Shown: one piece after another, positions 18,201-26,423 of the stretch
Numbering within the stretch: position 1 is the first letter of the stretch
Layout: every line of letters begins with the position of its first letter
Assembly (NCBI RefSeq): GCF_900108045.1
Contig: NZ_FNUK01000005.1
Coordinates: 1-64,000 of the forward strand
Direction of reading: 5' to 3'
From: Caloramator fervidus
Lineage (GTDB): Bacteria > Bacillota > Clostridia > Clostridiales > Caloramatoraceae
Length of the DNA stretch: 64,000 nt
Program-made: the position numbers and the translations under genes
Notes under the pieces: generated by a model
Database searches by the model: none
Seen by the model: the letters and a program-made list of their open reading frames with translations, nothing else
Told to the model about the DNA's origin: nothing

Positions 18201-18662
18201 AGCTTCATCATATCTACCCTTTAAAATCAAATCCTGAACCTCTCCTGCAAGACAAGCAGATAATGCAATAAGTCCAGAAGAATACTCTTTTAAAAGCTCC
18301 TTGTCAACCCTTGGTTTATAATAAAATCCTTCTAAGGCTGCCTTTGATACTATTTTCATTAAATTTTTATATCCCTCATTATTTTTTGCAAGTAAAACCA
18401 AATGATAATAATTATTATCTATTCCTGCTACTTTATCCGTCATCCTTCTTGGAGCTACATATACTTCGCACCCTAAAATGGGCTTTATGCCATTTTCTTT
18501 ACATGCCTTGTAAAACTCTATAACCCCATACATAGCACCATGATCAGTTATAGCAAGAGCAGGCATGTTAAGTTCCTTTGCCCTTTTTACAACATCTTCT
18601 ATTCTTGATGAACCATCCAATAAACTATACTCCGTATGAACATGAAGATGAACAAAGCTCAT
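15198..18662 (-). CDS. dnaE: DNA polymerase III subunit alpha, DnaE type
   Basis: The protein has 1154 residues. ATG 18662 is preferred over 18668 because GGTGA then sits six bases upstream. The N-terminal PHP domain (HLHVHTEYSLLDG, ITDHGAMYG) comes first, then the polymerase core with the catalytic acidic motif PDIDSDF (~398-404). A helix-hairpin-helix region and an OB fold (IGGIITDVSIKPTRN...IEVLVFPKIY, ~985-1050) follow. In Firmicutes DnaE works with PolC, mainly extending primers; PolC is not in this window. The gene follows the CBS/DRTGG regulator by ~10 bases and precedes pfkA-pyk, a conserved clostridial order. Confidence 0.97.
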   Translation of the reverse strand: MSFVHLHVHTEYSLLDGSSRIEDVVKRAKELNMPALAITDHGAMYGVIEFYKACKENGIKPILGCEVYVAPRRMTDKVAGIDNNYYHLVLLAKNNEGYKNLMKIVSKAALEGFYYKPRVDKELLKEYSSGLIALSACLAGEVQDLILKGRYDEAKNKALEYETIFGKGNFYLELQDHGIEEQKIVNKKLISLSKETGIPLVATNDVHYVNKEDARAHEILLCIQTGKTIEDEDRLKFPTDEFYLKSKEDMIKLFEFIPEALENTLRIADMCNVELEFNKPKLPKFDTPDGKDASAFLRELCFKGLYERYKNPSKEVIDRLNYELEVIEKMGYVDYFLIVWDFIRFARENNIMVGPGRGSAAGSLVAYTLGITKIDPIKYNLLFERFLNPERVSMPDIDSDFCYERRQEVIDYVFKKYGKDRVSQIITFGTMAARAVIRDVGRALNYPYAEVDAIAKMIPMELGMTIDRALEINPELKKQYENDDRVKNLIDIARSLEGLPRHASTHAAGVVISSEPLVEFVPLTKNEDTITTQFPMTILEELGLLKMDFLGLRTLTVLRDTIDLVYKNKGIKIDLDKIDFDDKNVYEMISQGKTEGVFQLESSGMTNFMKELKPSNLEDIIAGISLYRPGPMDQIPEYIKNKNNPEEIKYIDEKLKPILDVTYGCIVYQEQVMQIVRDIAGYSLGRSDLVRRAMAKKKHDVMEKERQNFIYGLTDDDGNIIVPGALRNGVSLEVANEIFDIMMDFASYAFNKSHAAAYAVVAYQTAYLKRYYPVEFMTALLTSVRGNIDKVAFYINACKKMNIMVLPPDINKSFENFSVEGDKIRFGLVAIKNVGQGAIKSIIEARKKGGEFLSFRDFCERVNLSEVNKKTIESLIKAGAFDSLGLKRSVLMSNYERVIDSILNEKKQVIDGQIGFFQSNLTDFKKDDFKDIEEFDKKYLLAMEKEMLGLYISGHPLEDYERQLDVLTNTKISDIYSISTEDHDKIDIKVHDGQKVIIGGIITDVSIKPTRNNEIMAFIKVEDMHGNIEVLVFPKIYQKSSKIIYEDNIVIIQGRVSIKEEEQPKIIAEEIEPLKLYERAINKLFIRLDDSNWRKQIEKIKPILIKYKGVSPIYVVLRNSKQKFMASRELWVDVNDELLNYLKLELGEENVKLV

Positions 18663-18672
18663 CTTCATTCAC

Positions 18673-19980
18673 CTACTTTCTAAATATTTTTGCACTCAAA
18701 AGAGCTTTACCTATTACTTCTTTGTTACTCTCTGACATCATTTCTATTTCAACCTTTGAGTAATGTCTGCTGCTGTCTATATATTTAACTTCAACTTGAA
18801 CTTCTGTATCCAATTGAGCAGGCCTTATAAAATATACCGCAAAGGAATCAACTGAAATATTTATGTTATTATTCTGTTTTAATGCCATAGAACCTAAAGT
18901 AGACATAATTAAAGTTAAAGTATTCCAGCTTGCAGTTCCTAGTGGACTTAACATCTCTGGGACAATTTTCCCTTTATACCTAAACCCATTATCTATTTCT
19001 TCACCTTTAAAATGTCTTGTTACCATGTCATCTATCGTTTCAGCTAACTTAGGTTGTCCACTTACCTGCTGTAAAGCTGCAACTATATCTTGTTTACTTA
19101 TCATTCCAACAAACTTTTTACCATCAACTACCGGAATATATTTTACCCCCTCCCAAATTGACAAATGGGCAGCATAGGCTACCGACATTTTAGGAGTTAC
19201 AAATACAACGTTTTTATTCATAAACTTAGATATTTTTTCATCATCAAGTTCTTCATCCAGAATATCCTTTAATGAAACTACTCCAACGAGTTTGTTGTTT
19301 TCATCTAGAACAGGTAAAATATCATATTTAACATTTTTTAACAAATCCCTTGCCTTCTTTACATTATCATCAATTAATATAAAATCTATTTCTGTATCCA
19401 TAACATCCTCAACTAATATAATATCTTTCTTTATTAAAATTTCAGATAAAGCTTTATTTATTAAAGATGCTGTCGTAAAGGTATCATAAACACATGATAT
19501 AATAGGAAGTTGCTTTTCATTAGCATACCGTTTGATTTCTTCACTACAGGAAAATCCTCCTGTAATTAAAACAGCACAACCCTTATCAAGGGCCAATTTT
19601 TGTGCATCTTCTCTATTTCCTACAATCAAAAGGTTACCTGGAGTTATATATTTTTCCATAACATCTAAAGTCATTGCACCAATAATAAATTTATTTAAAG
19701 TTTTATAAAGCCCTTCCTTTCCCCCTAAAACCTGACCATCTACAATGTTGACAACTTCTGCATAGGTTAATTTTTCAATGTTTCTTTTTGTCACTTTTTC
19801 TATCCTTACTGTTCCAACCCTTGGAATAGTACTAACAAGTCCCAAATTTTCAGCATCTTTTATAGCCCTGTATGCTGTCCCTTCGCTTACTTTAAGTTCA
19901 CTTGCAATAGCCCTAACTGATATTTTCGTTCCTAACTTTAAACCTTCAATATATTTGATAATTTCTTCATGCTTTGTCAT
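18673..19980 (-). CDS. HTH-DRTGG-CBS-thioesterase-fold regulator (YtoI-like)
   Basis: This multi-domain protein has 435 residues. An N-terminal winged helix-turn-helix (~1-65, SVRAIASELKVSEGTAYRAIKDAENLGLV) resembles GntR/DeoR readers. A DRTGG-type domain (~70-185), two CBS motifs (~190-310) and a C-terminal hotdog/4HBT-like fold (~325-435) follow. The same architecture is found in B. subtilis YtoI. CBS pairs commonly bind adenine nucleotides, including c-di-AMP in some clostridial proteins, and DRTGG domains may sense metabolites. It lies between whiA and dnaE, 11 bases from each. It probably controls transcription in response to a nucleotide or acyl-CoA-like ligand, but no target is known to me. 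Confidence 0.88.
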   Translation of the reverse strand: MTKHEEIIKYIEGLKLGTKISVRAIASELKVSEGTAYRAIKDAENLGLVSTIPRVGTVRIEKVTKRNIEKLTYAEVVNIVDGQVLGGKEGLYKTLNKFIIGAMTLDVMEKYITPGNLLIVGNREDAQKLALDKGCAVLITGGFSCSEEIKRYANEKQLPIISCVYDTFTTASLINKALSEILIKKDIILVEDVMDTEIDFILIDDNVKKARDLLKNVKYDILPVLDENNKLVGVVSLKDILDEELDDEKISKFMNKNVVFVTPKMSVAYAAHLSIWEGVKYIPVVDGKKFVGMISKQDIVAALQQVSGQPKLAETIDDMVTRHFKGEEIDNGFRYKGKIVPEMLSPLGTASWNTLTLIMSTLGSMALKQNNNINISVDSFAVYFIRPAQLDTEVQVEVKYIDSSRHYSKVEIEMMSESNKEVIGKALLSAKIFRK

Positions 19981-19991
19981 ATAACCAGCTC

Positions 19992-20942
19992 CTATTCGTC
20001 CTTAAGTTCTTCTGCAATTTTTTCAATTTTCCTTAATCTATGGTTTACTCCTGATTTGCCTAAAGGAGGATTTAACATCTGGCCTAGCTCCTTTAGAGAT
20101 ATATCTGGATACTTTAATCTAAGTTCTGCAATTTCTCGTAAATTAGGAGGAAGCTTTTTTAGCCCTATCTTTTCTTGTATCAATTTTATTGATTCAATTT
20201 GTCTTACCGCTGCATTAACAGTTTTATTTAAGTTAGCAGTTTCACAATTTACAAGCCTATTTACATTGTTTCTCATCTCTTTATATATTCTAACATTTTC
20301 TAATTGAAGCAGTGCATTGTGAGCCCCTATTATATTCAAAAGGTCTATAATCTTATCCCCTTCCTTTATATAAACAACATAATTATTTTTTCTTAAAATT
20401 ATTTTCGCACCTAAATCAAAAGAATTTAATAGTTTCATTATTTCTTCCGCAAGCTCTTGATTATTAGATACAAACTCTAAATGATACGTTTTTTCAGGAT
20501 TGCTTATAGAACCTGCTGCTAAAAAGGCTCCCCTTAAAAAAGCCTTTTTACAACAACTTCTTTTTATCAAATCTCCATTTATTTTATTATTAAAACCTAT
20601 AGAACCATCCTGAAGTTCCTTTAAAATACCTACCTTTTTCAATATTTCACTAGAATTCATTTCCGAAGTTACAACAATACAATATACATTATTTTTTTTC
20701 AAAATATTATTCTTTTTAACTAATATATCTGCATGAACTTCAAACAAAGTTTTTAACAAAGAAAATATTTTTCTTGCAGTAGCCGGATTTTCAGTATTTA
20801 TCTTAAAACTTAAACCTTGCTTTGCATTTATATTAATAATTCCACTTAACCTTATTATAGCTGCAAGTTCAGCAATTTGACAGCAATTTTTTTCTTCAAT
20901 TATCCTACTTAATTCATTTTTTACTTCTGATGAAAAAGACAC
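19992..20942 (-). CDS. whiA: WhiA-type DNA-binding protein
   Basis: The protein has 316 residues. I prefer the GTG at 20942 (giving M-SFSSEVKNELSR as in homologs, seven bases after AGGAGG) over the GTG at 20948. The N-terminal part is a homing-endonuclease (LAGLIDADG)-like fold. The C-terminal part has the WhiA helix-turn-helix (LRLKYPDISLKELGQMLNPPLGKSGVNHRLRKI, ~272-304). In Gram-positives WhiA affects division and chromosome segregation. It forms the conserved rapZ-yvcK-whiA trio here. Confidence 0.96.
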   Translation of the reverse strand: MSFSSEVKNELSRIIEEKNCCQIAELAAIIRLSGIININAKQGLSFKINTENPATARKIFSLLKTLFEVHADILVKKNNILKKNNVYCIVVTSEMNSSEILKKVGILKELQDGSIGFNNKINGDLIKRSCCKKAFLRGAFLAAGSISNPEKTYHLEFVSNNQELAEEIMKLLNSFDLGAKIILRKNNYVVYIKEGDKIIDLLNIIGAHNALLQLENVRIYKEMRNNVNRLVNCETANLNKTVNAAVRQIESIKLIQEKIGLKKLPPNLREIAELRLKYPDISLKELGQMLNPPLGKSGVNHRLRKIEKIAEELKDE

Positions 20943-20944
20943 CT

Positions 20945-22267
20945 TCACACCTCCTGATCTTTCTTTCTAACCCTTTCTAATAAATAGTAATAATCTAAAA
21001 TTCTTCTTTTATCCTTTGGAAAAACTTCCTTTAATATTAAATTCATTATAGTTTCAGCCAATTTCTTAGTATTATGCCTTAAATATCCATATTTATTTAT
21101 CTCAACTAAATCTTCCTGAATAACTTTATACTCAGGTATATTTTCAACATCGTTTTTAACCATAAACTGACCATCATTTTTATATTTTTCATAATAATCT
21201 CTAGGTGTTTTTCCGTTGTTTGCTATAATAAAATCCACAATCCTTCCACCACAATGCTTTTCTATAGCTTTTACATGGTCAGAAAGCTTATATTCGTCTG
21301 TTTCTCCTAATTGCGTCATTATATTTGAAACATAAACCTTTAAAGCCTTTGACTTTTTTATAGCTTCTGCCACTTCTTTAATTACTAAATTAGGCAAAAC
21401 ACTAGTATATAAACTTCCAGGTCCTATTATTATGCAATCAGCTTCATTTATGGCATCTATTGCTTCTTGAAGAGGAATAGGATTATCAGGCTCTAAAAAA
21501 ACCCTCTCGATTTTTGCTTTTCTTTTTAAGACTTCATAAGCTATTTTAGATTCCCCTTTAACTATGCTTCCATCTGACAACTTAGCACATAATGTTACAC
21601 TCTCTAAAGTAACTGGATAAACTTTACCTTGAACTGCTAAAACATCGCTCATTTTTTTAATAGCTTCAAGAAAATTAACTGAAATTCCATTCATAGCAGC
21701 AATAAATAAATTTCCAAAACTTTGCCCTTTTAAATCTCCTTCTTTAAACCTATACTGCATAAGCTGTTCCATTAGAGGTTCTGTATTTGCTAATGCAACA
21801 AGGCAGTTTCTAATATCCCCTGGTGGAAGCATTCCTAAAGTTTCCCTTAAAATTCCACTTCCACCTCCATCATCTGCAACAGTAACTATTGCAGTTATAT
21901 TTGAAGTATAAGCTTTAAGTCCCCTTAGCATTGTTGAAAGTCCAGTTCCCCCACCTATCGCAACAATTCTAGGCCCTCTTATAAGAAACTTTTTTTCATA
22001 TAAATCTTCAATTCTTTTTCTATTAATATCTGACACACTACATCCTGTAATAGTAAGCAAGCTTTTAAATAAATTCCTAAAAGATATATAAGTAGCAATT
22101 CCTCCAATTATGGACAAAAGTAAACCTATAAAAAAATTTAAATCCAAAAATAACCCTACTAAAATAAGCTTTGACACTCCTAAAACTAAAATCACAAAAC
22201 CAATTGTCCCAAGCAAAATCCACCTTTTTATATTTAAACCTACTTTTAACCATGCTAAAAAACTCAT
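20945..22267 (-). CDS. yvcK: YvcK/GlmR (CofD-like) carbon and wall-precursor regulator
   Basis: The protein has 440 residues. Two N-terminal membrane segments (~14-70) precede the CofD-like fold with [16 protein letters not shown] (~107-122), [10 protein letters not shown] and [11 protein letters not shown]. In B. subtilis the protein binds UDP-GlcNAc and stimulates GlmS, tuning sugar flow to peptidoglycan. The B. subtilis protein lacks the membrane part, but longer clostridial versions carry one. Its start overlaps the rapZ stop by 4 bases (ATGA), so translation is coupled. The whiA gene starts three bases after its stop. Confidence 0.95.
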   Translation of the reverse strand: MSFLAWLKVGLNIKRWILLGTIGFVILVLGVSKLILVGLFLDLNFFIGLLLSIIGGIATYISFRNLFKSLLTITGCSVSDINRKRIEDLYEKKFLIRGPRIVAIGGGTGLSTMLRGLKAYTSNITAIVTVADDGGGSGILRETLGMLPPGDIRNCLVALANTEPLMEQLMQYRFKEGDLKGQSFGNLFIAAMNGISVNFLEAIKKMSDVLAVQGKVYPVTLESVTLCAKLSDGSIVKGESKIAYEVLKRKAKIERVFLEPDNPIPLQEAIDAINEADCIIIGPGSLYTSVLPNLVIKEVAEAIKKSKALKVYVSNIMTQLGETDEYKLSDHVKAIEKHCGGRIVDFIIANNGKTPRDYYEKYKNDGQFMVKNDVENIPEYKVIQEDLVEINKYGYLRHNTKKLAETIMNLILKEVFPKDKRRILDYYYLLERVRKKDQEV

Positions 22268-23142
22268 TTTGTTCTCTCTCCCGAAACATCCTTTGATATA
22301 TCTCTATGATTTATCAATACAGTATGTCCATTATCCTTTAATCTTTTGTATATCTCGCTTGCTAAAACTACAGATCTGTGTCTTCCTCCTGTGCATCCTA
22401 TAGCAATAACTAGCCTTGATTTTCCTTCTTTTATATAATGTGGTATTAAAAATTCAAATAAGTCGGTTACTTTATCTAAAAATTCATTAGCTTCTTTACT
22501 TTTTAAAACAAAATCTCTAATTTGTTCCTCCAACCCTGAAAACCTTTTTAACTCCTCTATATAATATGGATTAGGCAAAAATCTAACATCAAAAACTATA
22601 TCAGCATCAATTGGAATTCCATATTTAAAGCCAAAGGATTGAACAGATATAATAAGGCTTTCAAATTTTTCTCCCGCAACAAAAATCTTTTCAAGTTCTT
22701 CCCTTAGTTGTCGTGGTAAAAAGTCTGAAGTATCTATTATATGTTTAGCCTGTTTTTTTAGCTCGCTAAGTTTTAACCTCTCTTTTTTTATTGCCTCAAA
22801 TATATCCCCATCATGGGCTAAAGGATGATTCCTTCTAGTTTCCTTATACCTTTTTACTAAAACTTCATCCTTTGCTTCTAAAAATAAAATCTCATAATTA
22901 TACCCCATACTTTGTAAAGTCCTTAAAGATTTAAAAAGGTCATTAAAAAACTCCCTTCCTCTTATATCTACAACTATTGCTACTTTTTCAATTTTCCCTC
23001 CCGTTTGAGAGCATATTTCTGCAAACTTTGGTATTAAGGCAGGAGGCAAATTATCTATGCAAAAATATCCAAAATCTTCTAAAAACTTTATAGTTTGTGA
23101 CTTACCTGCTCCTGAAAGTCCCGTTACAATAACAAAATTCAT
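22264..23142 (-). CDS. rapZ: RapZ/YvcJ nucleotide-binding protein
   Basis: The protein has 292 residues. Walker [11 protein letters not shown] (~8-17) and the C-terminal [10 protein letters not shown] (~249-258) define the family. E. coli RapZ binds small RNAs and glucosamine 6-phosphate to control GlmS. The Firmicutes homolog YvcJ hydrolyses GTP and affects competence. Its position ahead of yvcK fits a shared role in wall-precursor control. The ATG at 23142 follows AAAGGGGGA. Confidence 0.97.
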   Translation of the reverse strand: MNFVIVTGLSGAGKSQTIKFLEDFGYFCIDNLPPALIPKFAEICSQTGGKIEKVAIVVDIRGREFFNDLFKSLRTLQSMGYNYEILFLEAKDEVLVKRYKETRRNHPLAHDGDIFEAIKKERLKLSELKKQAKHIIDTSDFLPRQLREELEKIFVAGEKFESLIISVQSFGFKYGIPIDADIVFDVRFLPNPYYIEELKRFSGLEEQIRDFVLKSKEANEFLDKVTDLFEFLIPHYIKEGKSRLVIAIGCTGGRHRSVVLASEIYKRLKDNGHTVLINHRDISKDVSGERTK

Positions 23143-23155
23143 TTAAAATCCCCCT

Positions 23156-23887
23156 TTATATTTCAATATTTACTATTCTATCAAAGGGAAGCCCTGCCTT
23201 TATTGCAATATCTATACCCTTATCTATATTTCCTACATCATAAGGAGTATGCGCATCACTATTTATAACAAATTTAACATTTTCCTTCATAGCTACCTTA
23301 ACATAATCTACGTTTAAAAAACCATGACTGCTATTAATTTCAAGAAGCGTTCCTTTTTCAGCTGCTGCCTTTGCTACTTCTTTTGTATCTATATCTACCT
23401 TTGCACCTGGATGAGTTATTATATCTATTTTATTCTTTTTAATAGCCTTTACCATAGCAATGGTATTAGTTATTCTACAGCTTTGTTTTAAAGCTGGAAT
23501 AATCTTTGATAGTTTATTTTTAAAATATAATTCTTGCCAATCCTTTGCTGTTTTAAAAAAAGCTCCATTATGAAAACCTGCAAGAAGTATATCAATGATA
23601 GATAAGATCTCATCATCAACATCTAAATCTCCATCTAAACTTATTATATTAGCCTCTACCCCAAGAAGTATTTCGATTTCTTTAAATTGTTTTTTTAATT
23701 CATCTATCTCCTTTCTCATTTCATACAAATCCTTCTTTTTAACTCCATAAAGCCAATGCCCTGGACCATGATCTGCAATGACTATCTTTTTCAACCCTTT
23801 TTTTAAAGCAGCTAAAACGTTATCCCTTATACTTCCCTTTCCATGGCTGTAAACAGTATGAGTGTGAAAATCTGCAACAACCTTCAT
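23156..23887 (-). CDS. PHP-domain phosphoesterase (YcdX-like), first copy
   Basis: The protein has 243 residues. Metal-binding motifs of the PHP superfamily are intact: DFHTHTVYSHG (~5-15), ADHGPGHW (~40-47), GVEAN, GFHNG, THPGAKVD (~157-164) and NSDAHTPYDVG (~210-220). This matches the YcdX class rather than polymerase PHP domains. Its natural substrate is unknown, and histidinol-phosphatase is a possible but weaker reading. It heads the rapZ-yvcK-whiA transcript, 13 bases ahead of rapZ. A paralog lies at 29905-30624. Confidence 0.9.
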   Translation of the reverse strand: MKVVADFHTHTVYSHGKGSIRDNVLAALKKGLKKIVIADHGPGHWLYGVKKKDLYEMRKEIDELKKQFKEIEILLGVEANIISLDGDLDVDDEILSIIDILLAGFHNGAFFKTAKDWQELYFKNKLSKIIPALKQSCRITNTIAMVKAIKKNKIDIITHPGAKVDIDTKEVAKAAAEKGTLLEINSSHGFLNVDYVKVAMKENVKFVINSDAHTPYDVGNIDKGIDIAIKAGLPFDRIVNIEI

Positions 23888-23918
23888 AACTCATCCTCCA
23901 TAACTTAATTTCATTAAT

Positions 23919-23927
23919 ATTATAACA
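23919..23927 (-). promoter_or_regulatory. Extended -10 element before the PHP-rapZ-yvcK-whiA group
   Basis: TGTTATAAT (23927-23919) is a perfect TATAAT with the TG extension. No good -35 is visible; the -35 area falls in the znuB terminator. It is the only promoter candidate for the long group that runs through dnaE. Confidence 0.55.
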
Positions 23928-23958
23928 TAATAAAGCGTGTAAGAATCACCTTACACGC
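23928..23958 (-). terminator. Terminator of the zinc-type ABC operon
   Basis: The stem GCGTGTAAG/CTTACACGC (23935-23943 with 23950-23958) has a loop of six bases that contains part of the znuB stop codon. A short T-rich tract follows. Confidence 0.8.
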
Positions 23959-24737
23959 CCTTTTAATACTTCCACCATCAAATAAATAAAAATCAAAATA
24001 GAAACTATACTTCCACCAGGAGAAATGTTAAGATAAAAAGAAGCTATAATACCTAAAACTACAGAAAATAAGGAAACTAAAATAGAATATCTTTGAAGAT
24101 TAGAAAAATTAGAAGATATTTTCATTGCTACAGCTCCCGGCATAACCAAAAGGGCTGAAATTAAAAATCCACCAACTATTCTTAAAGATATTCCAATAAC
24201 TAAAGCCACCAATACATTCAAAATTAAATTCAAAAATTTAACATTAATACCTGATACTAATGCGCTATCCTCGTCAAAGCAAATATATAAAAGTTCTTTT
24301 CTAAAAAGCAAAATTAAAGTTAAAGTAGGAATAGCAACCATCAAAATTAAAATCAAATCCATTTTTGAAATAGCAATAATGCTTCCAAATAAGTAATTCA
24401 TAACACTAGCCGAACTTTTTATCCTACTAAAAACAATAGCAGAAAAGGCTAAAGAGGTCATTGTTATTATTGATAAAGAAATTTCTGCAAAACCTTTAAA
24501 ACACCTTCTTAATCTTTCAAGGGCTAAAGCAAAAAAAATAGTAACTGCTAATGCTCCAAAGAGAGGGTTAATTCCTAACAAAAGCCCTAAAGCTACTCCT
24601 AGTATAGCGCTATGGGATAGTGTATCTCCGATTTGGGAAAACCGTTTTAAAATTATATAATTTCCTATAAGTGGTGCAATTATAGATATTATTATTCCTG
24701 CAATAAAAGCTCTTTGCATAAAAGTATATTTTAACAT
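23946..24737 (-). CDS. znuB: Zinc/metal ABC importer permease (ZnuB/TroC family)
   Basis: This membrane protein has 263 residues and eight or so hydrophobic segments of the ABC-3 family. ATG 24737 (MLKYTFMQRAF) is preferred over an upstream GTG because GGAAG lies 8 bases ahead. The conserved core GDTLSHSAILGVALGLLLGINPL (~34-56) is typical. It pairs with the ATPase encoded just upstream (gap 15 bases). Confidence 0.93.
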   Translation of the reverse strand: MLKYTFMQRAFIAGIIISIIAPLIGNYIILKRFSQIGDTLSHSAILGVALGLLLGINPLFGALAVTIFFALALERLRRCFKGFAEISLSIITMTSLAFSAIVFSRIKSSASVMNYLFGSIIAISKMDLILILMVAIPTLTLILLFRKELLYICFDEDSALVSGINVKFLNLILNVLVALVIGISLRIVGGFLISALLVMPGAVAMKISSNFSNLQRYSILVSLFSVVLGIIASFYLNISPGGSIVSILIFIYLMVEVLKGRVR

Positions 24738-24752
24738 CCCTAACACTTCCTT

Positions 24753-25460
24753 TTAATCCTCAAAATAAATTTGTTTATACTTTTTTACTGAAAATTCCTG
24801 TGCACCACATATAGTTAAAATTTCACCATCTTTCATACAAATTATTTTATCAGCATAACTTTTAATTGCAAATATGTCATGGGTAACCATAACTATAGTA
24901 GTATTTTTTGCCTTTTGTTCTAACAATAATTTATAAAGTATCTCTTCAGACTTTGAATCTATTCCAACTGTTGGCTCATCTAATATTAAAAGCTCTGGCT
25001 CAGAAATCAATGCTCTTGCAATGAAAACCCTCTGCTGCTGTCCTCCTGATAATTTCCCAAGCTGTTTTTCCTTAAATTCTATAAGATCAAGCTTCTGTAA
25101 AATTTCATCAACTTTTTTTAAATCTTGACTACTAAACCCTTTAAAATAACCTTTTTGGGGAACAAGCCCTAAAAGAACTGTTTCTTTAACGCTTATTGGG
25201 AAAAGTTGATTGAAGCTTGAAACCTTTTGAGGAACAAAGGATATTTTCTTTCTAAAGTGATTATGATCTTCTTTACCAAAAAGTTTAACTACGCCCTTAT
25301 CAGGTTTATATATACCACATATTACACTTACTAAAGTACTTTTTCCAGAACCGTTAGGTCCTACTATTACACAAAGTTCTCCCTTTTCTATCTTTAAGTT
25401 AATATCTTTTAAAGCTACTTTATCCTCATAACTATAACTTACATTTATTAATTCTACCAT
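24753..25460 (-). CDS. znuC: Zinc/metal ABC importer ATPase (ZnuC-like)
   Basis: The protein has 235 residues. ATG 25460 (MVELINVSY) follows GAAGGTG; a GTG at 25475 would overlap the znuA stop and lacks a site. Walker A GPNGSGKST (~34-42), signature LSGGQQQRVFIARAL (~134-148) and Walker B LLILDEPTVGID are intact. It drives ZnuB. Confidence 0.93.
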   Translation of the reverse strand: MVELINVSYSYEDKVALKDINLKIEKGELCVIVGPNGSGKSTLVSVICGIYKPDKGVVKLFGKEDHNHFRKKISFVPQKVSSFNQLFPISVKETVLLGLVPQKGYFKGFSSQDLKKVDEILQKLDLIEFKEKQLGKLSGGQQQRVFIARALISEPELLILDEPTVGIDSKSEEILYKLLLEQKAKNTTIVMVTHDIFAIKSYADKIICMKDGEILTICGAQEFSVKKYKQIYFED

Positions 25461-25471
25461 ATCAAACACCT

Positions 25472-26320
25472 TCACTTTAATATCTTTATTATATTTTCTA
25501 TATTCTTTTCCATTAAAGTTATGTAATTTTCTTTTTGTTCAATCTCGTAAGGTACTATTCCCATAGTATATATTTCAAGTTTTTGACATCCTGTTGCTTC
25601 TACAACAGGTTTTATTATATTTTCATTTTCTGTCCTATCAAACAGTATATATTTTATATTTTGTTTTTTTATAAAATCAATAACCTTTGCCACTTCCTTT
25701 GGTGAAGGCTCTTCAACTTCTTCTTGTCCAGTTAATGCTATTTGATTAAGTTTATAATCCCTTGCTAAATACCCAAAAGCAGGATGGGCTATTACAAAAA
25801 CATTTCTTTTAAAGTTTTTTCTCTCATTTTCAAATTTTTTACTTATTCTTTCCATTTCATTCTTAAACTTGTTAAAATTGTTCTCATAATAACTTTTATT
25901 AGAAGGATCTATTTTAATTAAAGTATTTTTTATATTTTGAGCAATAATTATTGCATTTTTAGGAGAAGTCCAAACATGAGGATCCTCTTTAATTTTATCT
26001 ATCCCCTCTGAAACTTTTACAACTAAAACACCACTTCCATCTGAAGCTTTCTTCGCCCATTCATCTATATGTCCTATGTAAAATACAGCCTTTGATTCCA
26101 TCATCTCTGCAATGTCTTTTGTTTGAGGTTCAAAAGAATGAGGTTCTGCACTACCTTTAACAACCCTCTCTACTTGGAATTTATCCCCTGCGATTAACTT
26201 TGTTATAGAATAAACTGGATAAATAGTGGTATATATTTTATTTGAACCTTTTGAAACAGTAGAACAAGCCGATACCAAAATAGCAACCATTAACCCCATA
26301 GCTAAAATAAACCTTCTCAC
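25472..26320 (-). CDS. znuA: Zinc-type ABC substrate-binding lipoprotein (ZnuA-like)
   Basis: The protein has 282 residues. A lipoprotein signal ends in VSAC (Cys ~19). Cluster A-1 binding motifs are visible: EPHSFEP (~61-67), GHIDEW, DPHVW (~113-117), AHPAFGY (~178-184) and a late acidic residue in LFDRTEN. The EPHSFEP form is closer to zinc than to manganese binders. There is no long His-rich loop. The znuA-znuC-znuB order behind a strong promoter marks a self-contained importer. I see no convincing Zur box. Confidence 0.9.
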   Translation of the reverse strand: MRRFILAMGLMVAILVSACSTVSKGSNKIYTTIYPVYSITKLIAGDKFQVERVVKGSAEPHSFEPQTKDIAEMMESKAVFYIGHIDEWAKKASDGSGVLVVKVSEGIDKIKEDPHVWTSPKNAIIIAQNIKNTLIKIDPSNKSYYENNFNKFKNEMERISKKFENERKNFKRNVFVIAHPAFGYLARDYKLNQIALTGQEEVEEPSPKEVAKVIDFIKKQNIKYILFDRTENENIIKPVVEATGCQKLEIYTMGIVPYEIEQKENYITLMEKNIENIIKILK

Positions 26321-26356
26321 AATACCACCCCTTTTTACTTTTTATTACATATGCTA

Positions 26357-26385
26357 ATTATACATAACCCAACACAAACTGTCAA
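26357..26385 (-). promoter_or_regulatory. Consensus sigma-A promoter of znuACB
   Basis: Perfect -35 TTGACA (26385-26380), 17-base spacer, perfect -10 TATAAT (26362-26357) on the minus strand. Such a full consensus usually implies repressor control. Confidence 0.85.
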
Positions 26386-26392
26386 AATACAT

Positions 26393-26423
26393 ATAAAAAA
26401 TGGGATGATTATCTCATCCCATT
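26393..26423 (-). terminator. Terminator after hisC
   Basis: The stem AATGGGATGA/TCATCCCATT (26399-26408 with 26414-26423) has a 5-base loop holding the hisC stop (26411-26409). A run of T follows on the minus strand. Confidence 0.88.

Noticed and set aside
26321-26356. A Zur box in the znuACB leader
   Set aside because: No match to the Bacillus Zur consensus; a short imperfect dyad near 26345-26358 is not convincing.
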